Source of the DNA: Thamnidium elegans
Lineage: Eukaryota; Mucoromycota; Mucoromycetes; Mucorales; Mucoraceae
NCBI GenBank assembly: GCA_025201345.1
Contig: JAIXMG010000001.1
Coordinates: 2,418,001-2,482,000 of the forward strand
Reading direction: 5' to 3'
DNA: 64,000 nt
Shown here: one piece after another, positions 55,931-64,000 of the stretch
Layout: each line of letters begins with the position of its first letter
How positions within the stretch are numbered: the stretch's first letter is position 1
The notes under the pieces: model-generated
Databases searched by the model: none
What the model was told of the DNA's origin: nothing
Seen by the model: the letters and a program-made list of their open reading frames with translations, nothing else
Translations under genes and position numbers: made by a program

Positions 55931-58900
55931 ATTGCTGCAGTGTAATGAATTTTATATGTCCTAGTGTAAATCAAATACATCGCCCACTTTTTTTTTTTTT
56001 GCTTTTATTAGCATAATAGTTCCCTCATAGCCTCAATCATTAATAAATTATTTATTTATCAAGAACCATCTGTCTTTTCCTTTTCTTTTTATTTTATTAA
56101 AAAAAAAATAGCTGTAAAGGTAAATATTGGATTTATCTAAAGGTACTTTACAATTTAAAACAAGGAGATATGTATATCAATATATAAACTCTGTTACAAG
56201 GTTTAGTAATGTTTACATTTCCCTTTTTACTCCAGTAATACTGGACCAATTATAAACAATGTCGATGATATTCTTATTTTCCTTTCAAGGGACATCTTTT
56301 TCTTTCGAATATCAGCTTTTTTTTTTTATGTTAAAACTATTCGAGAAACACGACTCTTCGTACTACCGAGTCTCACCTTGACGAGATTGTAGATTAAAGA
56401 AGGTTTAAATTATAGGAACTAGTTTACGCTGTATTTCAACAAACATTTACTGAAAAGAACTAAGTTGACTCTTTTTTAGCCCATCTTGAGGGTGACCACT
56501 GATTATTTCTTTCATACAACCTCTTTTTTCCCCCAATGCATACCCTATGTGGTGTTGGTTTGGTTTATGGGGATGGTCGCTCGAAATAGGATTGTAGTAA
56601 ACCTCGAGCAAAGTATATTATTTTTTTTTTTTGCATACGATCAAGTTTAAATATAGGGCAAGTTGAATGATCTCGAATCCTACGAAGCTGTTAGCTCTAA
56701 TCTTCGCGCTCCTAAGAAACACCATAACGACGTATACGCAAAACCCTAATTTGGAGCTGCTTAAATCAAAACAAGCTCTCATTATATCACTCCCGTTATA
56801 ACAGCCAGAAGCACGTAACTGATCTACCGTTTCCAATGTTATACTTGTTTACGAAAGAGACGATGATGACTAGACATCAGACAATAACGGCATAGAATTC
56901 CGTGGTGAACAGACCAAAGGTCTTCAAAATCCAATCAAACGACAATGGAAAAGGCAGAATCTCGTAAAATATCTCCCTTTTGGACATGAACATGAAGCTA
57001 TAGATGAATACTCGCACACAACTTAATTTTTTCAAAATTAATAATTACATCAACTTGTAACATTTAGAACAGTCGACCCCCACATTACACCCAATGAGCG
57101 CATGATTTGTTGTAACAAGCCGCCCTCTTCACAAGGAGAGAAGCCTTACCATCTCCATCATAATTCTAATTAGTAGTGAAACCAAAAATCACTCTTAATC
57201 ATATATCGCAGAGTAAACAGTAATATAACTATTGATTATGAAATCACATCAACTCCATTAAAAATATACATATAATCCGTAAAAGGAATTTTATTATAGC
57301 TACTTGAAGTCAAGATAAAACCTTAATACTCGGTATCTTCAATAATTAAAGCTTAATTCATACTACTAACATTAAGATTGAGAGTATATACGAGTGTAGA
57401 TTGCGTTTCCAAATTTATTAATTGGCCGTGACAGCAGTTTCTTACGAGTTATACTTGTAATATACCCAATTATTTTTGTGCGGAGAACCTGCAAACTTAA
57501 TCACATAAGGTAAGCATATTTTAATACTCCTCTTTGCGTTTAACGTAAGAACGGAAAGCCACAGGGTTTGGCTCTGATGCGAAAACCTGGTGTGCGTATC
57601 TTTCTCCAAAAAAAAAAAAAAAAAAAAAAAACGAAAAAGAATATATATGCGACAAACCTGTTTCATGAAATAACACGAATAAACAAAATCGAACGTCGTG
57701 CTTTTTTTTTTTTTTTTTTTTTTGATCGACTATGCTAATAGAACCGTGTATCCCTATAACTTTTAAAAGAATAAAAAAGTCCTTTTTTTTTTTTGCTTAA
57801 TTAACATATATGTAAAACTCTATAAAATCTACGTACTTTGTTTAATACTGTTGGGTTGTAAAAACGCCCTTATTGGTTATGTTATGAGTAGGTTGATGAA
57901 ACGTCCCTTATATTTTATTTATATATTTCTGACTAGAACTTTTCCCCATATAATTACGTTCTTATGTACATTATTATTGAAATATAGAAGTTTTTATTCA
58001 TTATATGACTATTTATACGTTCTATATAAATATCATCCTCAAATACGACAAATACCCTCTTGATTTTTATATATATATGTAAACTAATGCGTTTTATTGG
58101 AATAAAAACAGTAAAAATATATATATAAAAAAATAGAAATGGATGACCTGTTTTTTTTAATGTATTTGATTTTCATTAAAAAAAAGCTTATTTCCGTGTC
58201 AGGAGTCCCAAGACAAAGTTAGTTTTGACTCGTGCAATTGTACTAATATGTAATTCGTGTGATAAGACTATTCAGGAAAAAAAAAAGTGAGTATGAATAC
58301 GGCAGTTATCCTAAGAATTGTTCCCTGTAACAGTGCTTTAAGAATACCGTGATATTTTAGAAATAGTTTCTGACAGGCCCGCGTAAAAATAAAAAGTTTT
58401 CAGACTTTTTAGATGACAACTATTAGTAAAACTTTCGATTAAACGGCTTGATAAAAGAGGTGTGGGGGGCTTCAGATCAAAAAGTAGTACCTATCTTAGA
58501 TCAAGTATATAATTAGATCCCATCTATCTTTGGGAAATATTATTTAAAAAATATGTTTTGGACACAAGACGTTTGCATAGCCACAATTATTTTAGACTAA
58601 AAAAGGCTAAAAACACGTTGTGTTCAGCAAAGTTTCGGCCTATCTCTGAGATTAAAAAAGCTGTTTGTCTTTTCTAAACAATAAGTTAAAGGTACAATGA
58701 ATATTTCGATTACTTGATATTGAGTCAATTGATGTTATTTTATAAATTCGCAACTAAAATACTGTAATTGTATGAAGAAAACAAAGTATTAACAAAGTCA
58801 ATTGAATGATTTATAGCTAGTATTCATGTGATGAAAAAGTTTGTGTAACTGCTCAGCTTCTGCGTAGTAATTTGGTGCAACATTTGACAGGAGTGGCTTC

Positions 58901-58996
58901 TTTTTTTAAAAATAAAAGTTTTCCTATAAATACAAGCCAAAAGAATAGATCAAATTGAATATTCTTTATCACATTTAAAATAAATAAAACCAAAAT
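55931..58996. other. 3.1-kb gene desert
   Basis: No supported gene. It holds T and A tracts (57607-57631, 57702-57723), a TATATATATA patch at 58066-58078, and single short frames without gene-like composition. The last 100 bp (TTTTCCTATAAATACAAG at ~58918) is the promoter of the Cys-rich gene. Some stretches (58560-58680) look like decayed mobile DNA, by impression only. Confidence 0.4.
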
Positions 58997-59314
58997 ATGA
59001 CTGAATACAGAAACGAAAAGCTAATCAAGGAACTTGAAAATGAGGTTGAAGAAAACGAATGCGGTGTATCTGATTGTTGTTGGTGCTTTTGTTGTGGTAT
59101 CTTTGGTCTCGTATGTATCTTACCCAAGTATAACAAGAGAAAATTAGCCAATGATCGTTTGCTTATTGAATTGAGAAAGCCCAAGAGACCTCAACAAGAC
59201 ATGCGAAAAGCACAGAGACAACATTCAGCACTCCCAACTGTTCAACAACATCTTAGCGAACAACAATCTTCTCTAACACCTCCTCCCCCTGATTATATTG
59301 AGAAAACTAGTTAA
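58997..59314 (+). CDS. Small Cys-cluster protein with C-terminal PPxY motif, 105 aa
   Basis: Single exon. A charged N-terminal helix (KLIKELENEVEENECG) leads to a Cys-rich hydrophobic cluster (CGVSDCCWCFCCGIFGLVCI), which looks like a multiply palmitoylated membrane anchor. A basic helix (PKYNKRKLANDRLL) and a Gln-rich tail ending TPPPPDYIEKTS follow. PPDY fits the PPxY motif that binds WW domains of Rsp5/NEDD4 ubiquitin ligases. A membrane-tethered Rsp5 adaptor is therefore possible (inference). TATA box CCTATAAATA ~75 bp upstream. Confidence 0.65.
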   Translation: MTEYRNEKLIKELENEVEENECGVSDCCWCFCCGIFGLVCILPKYNKRKLANDRLLIELRKPKRPQQDMRKAQRQHSALPTVQQHLSEQQSSLTPPPPDYIEKTS

Positions 59315-60048
59315 TTGAATCCTTTTTTTTTTCGATACAAATATCAACACTTTCTTTTAAACCCTTTTCTGTTTTACCCTCATTAATTAATTCATACATA
59401 TGTATATTACCCTTTCTATCCTTATTTATTCAAATCTATTTCTTATAATAATAATAAAAATCAAAAAAGTAAAATAGCAGCGCTTTTTTACATATGACTC
59501 TATTAAAAATACAAAGTAGTACGTATAACAATCTGGCTTTTACGGTCTAATTGTTCCTTAAACAAAAGCCTGAAATAAAATAGATCAAACAAATAGTATA
59601 CATTAGTACAATGAAACAAGCTACTCTTTTTTTAACCCCTTTTTGTAAATTATTATTATGCTGAAACTTGTAACTGTACATATTTTCTGAAAGTTGCCTA
59701 GGTAATAGCTAACAATACTGTTTAATTATTTCGATTATCCTCGTTTATTATATCTTATCGAAAGAAAAAAAGATAACTACATAATGTTGTACGAATCATT
59801 TACTTTTTTTAAACGTTTCACTTGATCTGCATAGCTAATAAATCCTGTATACAAAGAAACGTGCACGTTTATTGACTGCATCTACTTACATTTAACAATG
59901 AAAAAAAAAGAGAGAGAGATATACAGACATTTAATATATTGTTTGAATACACCTACTGTCAATTAAGAAAAAAAAAGGGACCCTTCAATATAAAAGTGGT
60001 ATATCTTCATTATATTTACTTTTTTAATCCTTTTCTCTTTTGTAAATT
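59315..60048. other. Intergenic, 734 bp
   Basis: 3' flank of the Cys-rich gene (AATAATAATAAAAATC at ~59447) followed by AT-rich DNA, and a GA repeat at 59911-59919. No gene. Confidence 0.4.
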
Positions 60049-60685
60049 ATGGACTCGGAAACTGAAAATCTTTTCAAAAGACAAAGAACTGGCTCCGTAA
60101 TTATAGCTTTTTTTTTAGTTTTGAGTTAGACTACCCTTACTAACTTTCTCTCTTAAAAAAAAAGGCATGGAAACTACGTAGTCCGTGGGAGATGGATCGA
60201 CTTGCTTTAATGTTTCAAGGTAAACTTTTTTCTGTAAAAAAGGGGAGTGTTTGTGTTAATTACATGTATCGATAGAAAATGAAAGTAACCATGAGTTACA
60301 CAGTAAGATAGTACACCCAACAGCAAGTAAGCGTAAGCGTGAATCGACCGAACCGTATATCCCTTCAGAACATGTACCATCACAACGACCACATGATATG
60401 ATGAACGACACAAACATGGTATTTGTGGATCCTATATTATACTATTCAGAAAAATTATCTGTTACGGACGTCCAACCAAACTTGACTGGCAATATTTATA
60501 GTAGCGATGATTTATACAGAAGAAATCCATTTTTTAACATCCAGTTAGCTCTAAAACATTTAATAGCACAGATCGAACTGTCAATTCAGCTACAGGAAAC
60601 CTCAATTAATAATCAAAAAATAACTATTCAGCAGTTGGGGCAATCGATTCGACAGTATGAACGGTTAATACATCAAGTGCGATAA
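60049..60685 (+). CDS. Hypothetical protein, 170 aa, three exons
   Basis: Exons 60049..60096, 60165..60219 and 60276..60685. The first intron has a textbook TTACTAAC branch site. Features: MDSETENLFKRQRTGS then AWKLRSPWEMDRLALMFQ (short amphipathic helix), a basic TASKRKRES patch (possible NLS), and a C-terminal coiled coil (QLALKHLIAQIELSIQLQET ... QLGQSIRQYERLI). No family recognised. The clean 513-nt frame across three exons supports it. Confidence 0.62.
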
Positions 60686-61281
60686 ATCGCTTTGTAATGA
60701 AACAATCAACAAATGTGTAACTTTGAGTTTTTTTTTTTTTTTTTTTTTTTTTGCTGAACAATATACATATTGGATTATTAGTGTATCTTTAGAAGAAGAA
60801 GAAAAAAAAGCATGTCTTTCATATTTATATACGCTCACCTCTCTCTATATATTCCCATTTCTCTCTCCCTCTCGCAAATCCTCCTCAGTAGCGCATTTTT
60901 CAATAAATTATATTTATAAACAATATACAGTTCTAGTCGATAAATAAGGGTAGTCTATTTTTTTGTCGTTGACCCTACGTCACAGGCATTGCGTTTTTAT
61001 TCAATTTTACGAGATTTACTCTGTAAAAAAGATAGCGAAAAACTAGCTTTAAGATAGTTTATATCTACCAACGTATCTTCTGCCTTAATCTAACAGTATA
61101 TTTAAAAAAGAGTTTAAAAGGAAGTTGTATATATCTTGAGGATAATAAAATTTTCCGAACTTCCAAAGTTTTAATTCTTCTTTTTTTGAATTAATTAAAA
61201 AACCAATATTTATACTTCCTTTTAAACTCTTTTTAATTTTCCCTTTTTCTTTTGTTCAAATAGTACTTTATTATATATACG
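60686..61281. other. Intergenic with MITE-like inverted repeat
   Basis: T24 tract at ~60728-60751, AT-rich DNA, then a 20-bp perfect inverted repeat at 61105-61124/61215-61234 just upstream of the J-domain gene. No gene. Confidence 0.45.
61105..61234. mobile_element. Candidate MITE: 20-bp perfect terminal inverted repeats, ~130 bp
   Basis: AAAAAGAGTTTAAAAGGAAG at 61105-61124 is the exact reverse complement of 61215-61234. The pairing continues weakly inward (TTGTATA versus TATA). The 90-bp interior is AT-rich with no frame. It ends ~48 bp before the start codon of the J-domain gene, so it may form part of its promoter. Target-site duplication is not clear because the flanks are A/T-rich. Confidence 0.5.
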
Positions 61282-62364
61282 ATGATTAGTCAATGCTTAT
61301 TGGGTCATGAAGAAATTGGAGAGAAATATACTTTGGTAAATGATATTTTATCGGCCTCAAACTATTATGAAGCACTTGGTCTATCAGATGATTCAAATGG
61401 CGATGAAATTAGAAGAGCTTATATCAAAGTAATATATATTTTACCGATTTTGTAGTACACTGGCCTTTTTTTTTTAATTATGCATTTTTTTTTTTTGATC
61501 TTAGAAAAGTAGAATTTGCCACCCGGATAAATTTGTACCACCTTACTCTAAAGCAACTCAAAGCTTTCAATGTTGGTATAAAGTATAGAGTTATATGTGT
61601 ACATATAAAACCATTTTAGTAACAATATATATATATATAGTGTTATCTACCGCTTATATCACCCTTATACAACCATCATCTAAATTGCAATACGATATGT
61701 GTTACAAATCCAATATAAGTCATTGTTCATCCACCGATAATGCAGTTGATGTTTTCGAGCAAGTGATTCGGCAGGTAACATATATATTTCTTTATCTTTA
61801 TTATTTTTGAGCTAATACTTTATAGTTGTATATTGAAATTATGGAGGGCGAGTTTCAAACATTACGCACTGTTATACGTGAGTTTAATATTTATACACAA
61901 ACAACGATATGCATGGTACTGATATAAAAATATGCTGTAGACGCTATGAATGAAACAAACAAGTTAATACATGTTAACGACGATGTATTGGCTATAGCCG
62001 AAGTTGGGTTTTTAAAAATTCGAGACATTATCTTATGTGAGTATAGTAGTCATGTGATTCAGTAACATCTCTTATTTATTTATTTTTCTCAGCCTCACAG
62101 AAATACTATAGAATTATACAGTTTGAGCTTTTGAGGTTATACGAACTTCAAGAAGAAATAAGGAGCGTATCCTACTTTGATGTGTGGCGCCGTATAAAAC
62201 TGTCTATTGCGATTGCCAAAGTAGTGGTTCAGATACCCTTGACTGTTAACAGCGCTATTAAACAAGAAGAAAAGTACCAAGGAGGGCTTTTGGGGCTTCA
62301 AATAGAATATGGATTACAAAAAGCCGTTACCATGTTTGAATCATCTGCTTCAGAATGGGTTTAA
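61282..62364 (+). CDS. J-domain (DnaJ-like) protein, 255 aa, six exons
   Basis: Exons 61282..61428, 61505..61571, 61641..61774, 61826..61877, 61941..62036 and 62093..62364. The J domain sits near the N-terminus: NYYEALGLSDDSNGDEIRRA, YIKKSRICHPDKF with the invariant HPD, then ATQSFQLLSTAYITL and SSKLQYDM. It should stimulate an Hsp70 ATPase. There is no G/F region and no Cys-rich zinc domain. The C-terminal ~150 residues are helical and unrecognised (VFEQVIRQLYIEIMEG, FELLRLYELQEEIR, LKLSIAIAKVV-type helix), giving a type III J protein. It may be specialised for one substrate. Confidence 0.85.
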
Positions 62365-62560
62365 ACGCACCATCATAATCTATATTTAACAACTATATGA
62401 CTCCTATAAAAGAAACAAAATAATTTTGATAAATATAACACTAATTTCTTCTAATAAAAGCAACTAAGCCCTATACCAAAATTATTTAATTTTTTTTTTT
62501 ATTTTATTTTTTTTTATTTCATATTTTCTTTTTCTTTTTCATAATAATATACCAACAAAA

Positions 62561-63505
62561 ATGCATGATATCGAAAAGGAACCTTTAACTGCACCTCAAG
62601 AATGGGTGTCAGATACACCTCTCGAACCTGCATTATCCTCAAGACAAAACAGCGAAATATTAAACGTTCTGTACTTCAAGACATTTGAAACAATAGCCGA
62701 AAACGTAATATTCAACATCAACGAGTGTCAAGAAGACATTGAGGTACTAAAAGAAGCCCACAAGACGCTATACGAGCATACACCCAATACCAACAAAATA
62801 GCTTACAAGAACCGATCCACGCTGACCTCGCAAACTATCAAACTAGACAACAGACTGCAATACCTTCGAAAATCCGTTGTCACGCTTGAACCTTCCAAAC
62901 CAAAGCTATCCGACCTAGACCTTCGCAACCAAAAATACAAGCTTATTTTGAGGTCCTACAAGGACCTGTTGGAAAAGTATATTAACATAACCTTGGAAAG
63001 TCAAAGATACACAGCACAGCTGTTTGAGAAGTATATTAAAACCGTAAATCCGCATGCTACACCCTTTGATTTGGAACGAGCTATTGCTTCAACGGGCGAA
63101 GACTCGCCGTCGGTGTTTGTGCAGATACTGATGCAACGAGGCGTTAGAAGGAACGATAAGGAAGTACAGCATATGATGCATATCGTTCAGGATATCCATG
63201 GAGATCTTCGGCAGTTGGCATTAACGTTTATAAAGTTGTCAGAGATGAGAAATGAAGTCAACATTCTGATTGAAAGGTACAGACGTCGATGGCCCCTCGT
63301 CTTAAAAGAAGGAAACGTGGTTTATGTGATAGACGATGAACTCAATGTGTTGGAAAGAACACAGGTGGGCAATACAATTGATTTTGACGGGCTGTTACGT
63401 AAAAGGGAAAAAAGAAATAAGCTGATTGCTAGTTTGGTGGCTCTTATTACGGTGATTGTAATTACTAGTATTGTTGTTTCTACTACATTATTTACTGATT
63501 TTTAA
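62561..63505 (+). CDS. Syntaxin-like SNARE with degenerate SNARE motif, 314 aa, intronless
   Basis: N-terminal Habc-like helices (LYFKTFETIAENVIFNINEC, LDNRLQYLRKSVVTL, YKLILRSYKDLLEKY), then the syntaxin/Sso hallmark RYTAQLFEKYIKTVNPHATP with DLERAI, a SNARE-like helix (KEVQHMMHIVQDIHGDLRQLALTFI), and a C-terminal anchor (LIASLVALITVIVITSIVVS). It fits a plasma-membrane Qa-SNARE. After LRQ there is no glutamine for the next 25 residues (ALTFIKLSEMRNEVNILIER), so the zero-layer Gln is missing. A ~45-residue insert with WPLVLKEGNVVYVIDDE separates the motif from the anchor. The absence of introns in an intron-rich region suggests retrocopy origin (inference). Starts at the only ATG with a pyrimidine leader. 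Confidence 0.8.
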   Translation: MHDIEKEPLTAPQEWVSDTPLEPALSSRQNSEILNVLYFKTFETIAENVIFNINECQEDIEVLKEAHKTLYEHTPNTNKIAYKNRSTLTSQTIKLDNRLQYLRKSVVTLEPSKPKLSDLDLRNQKYKLILRSYKDLLEKYINITLESQRYTAQLFEKYIKTVNPHATPFDLERAIASTGEDSPSVFVQILMQRGVRRNDKEVQHMMHIVQDIHGDLRQLALTFIKLSEMRNEVNILIERYRRRWPLVLKEGNVVYVIDDELNVLERTQVGNTIDFDGLLRKREKRNKLIASLVALITVIVITSIVVSTTLFTDF

Positions 63506-63747
63506 AAAATATATTTTCCTTGTCATATAATAAATATTTCGTTCTACTATATTAAGAAAAAAAAAGTAAATAGTTTGATAAGTACAAGTTTTAAGGTTTA
63601 GCTATATTTAAGCTTTTTTTTTCTATCGATAAACCAATAAATATATCGCAAAAAGAAGTAATGGTAGTTTTATACATCTTCTTTGATTAGGACGCCACAC
63701 CAAAAATGTTACACTTACACAAAATAATATAAATAGGGGCGGGTAAA

Positions 63748-63789
<42 letters not shown>

Positions 63790-64000
63790 GGTTGAACTGT
63801 TATAGACCTTCACGAGGAATTAAAGGGTACTATATCAGTATGTTCTCCATACATCCGCTGATATTGCAAGACTCGAAGTTATTAGTCGATGATACAGAAA
63901 CCAATTGAGCAATTCTAGGTTGTGGTTAAGAGAAGAGCCTTTGGGAGCAATAATATGCATTTAAGTTTTTGCTTCCAAGCTTGAAGTATACCTTAATAAT
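63506..64000. other. 3' flank with 37-nt poly(A) tract at 63751-63787
   Basis: AATAAATA signals follow the syntaxin stop. GGGGCGGG just before the A tract is unusual here. No gene-like frame up to the window edge. Confidence 0.45.

Noticed and set aside
60723..60947. 74-codon frame after a T tract
   Set aside because: Poly-Phe start and low-complexity content; no support on either side.
63751..63787. Poly(A) tract as the tail of a retroposed cDNA
   Set aside because: No coding sequence precedes it and no target-site duplication flanks it.

Overview
The window is nuclear DNA of an early-diverging fungus, most likely a Mucoromycota species of the Mucor/Rhizopus kind. It is AT-rich and full of homopolymer runs. 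Genes carry many short introns (mostly 50-140 bp, GTAAGT-like donors, several TACTAAC/CTAAC branch sites). The gene set is eukaryotic: PI4-kinase STT4, DAD1/OST2, TFIIF-beta, SPF45, a Zn2Cys6 factor, PPR and BAG proteins, and F-box genes of the type common in Mucorales. I rebuilt exon-intron models by hand from splice sites and reading frame. I could run no database search, so family names rest on recognised motifs.

Layout. 1-7.9 kb: 3' end of a poly(A)-binding protein (PABC domain), a membrane-anchored class-3 lipase, trimethyllysine dioxygenase (carnitine synthesis), an RRM/zinc-knuckle/RS splicing factor built from several micro-exons, and 6-phosphogluconolactonase. 8.5-14 kb: a secreted Gly/Asp/His/Asn-rich protein, two small genes whose stop codons lie 2 bp apart, and an SPF45-like splicing factor that has an RS domain but no G-patch. 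14.1-20.7 kb: STT4. 22.1-32 kb: a long coiled-coil gene whose introns are almost all phase 0, a Zn2Cys6 transcription factor and a convergent PPR gene. 32.6-40.4 kb: an F-box gene, a COP1-type RING/coiled-coil/WD40 ubiquitin ligase (the most unusual gene for a fungus), a BAG-domain co-chaperone and a Q-rich protein.

41.2-45.1 kb is a repeat locus. Two nearly identical ~1.4-kb arms lie in inverted orientation around a ~1.16-kb spacer. The right arm cuts a decayed F-box gene in two (pieces at 43.1-43.7 and 45.6-46.6 kb). 46.8-52.3 kb is dense again: DAD1, TFIIF-beta, a nuclear-looking coiled-coil protein, a 93-aa protein and a GNAT acetyltransferase. 52.3-64 kb is gene-poor. It holds two deserts of about 3 kb around a small secreted protein, a Cys-rich PPxY protein, a small hypothetical protein, a J-domain protein with a MITE-like inverted repeat upstream, and an intronless syntaxin-like SNARE lacking the zero-layer glutamine.

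The genes are independent housekeeping units rather than a cluster. Shared themes are RNA processing (PABP, SR factor, SPF45, PPR), protein quality control and ubiquitin (COP1, F-box, BAG, J-domain, PPxY protein) and membrane identity (STT4, syntaxin). The main candidates for something new are the inverted-repeat locus, the fungal COP1, the micro-exon SR gene and the degenerate syntaxin.
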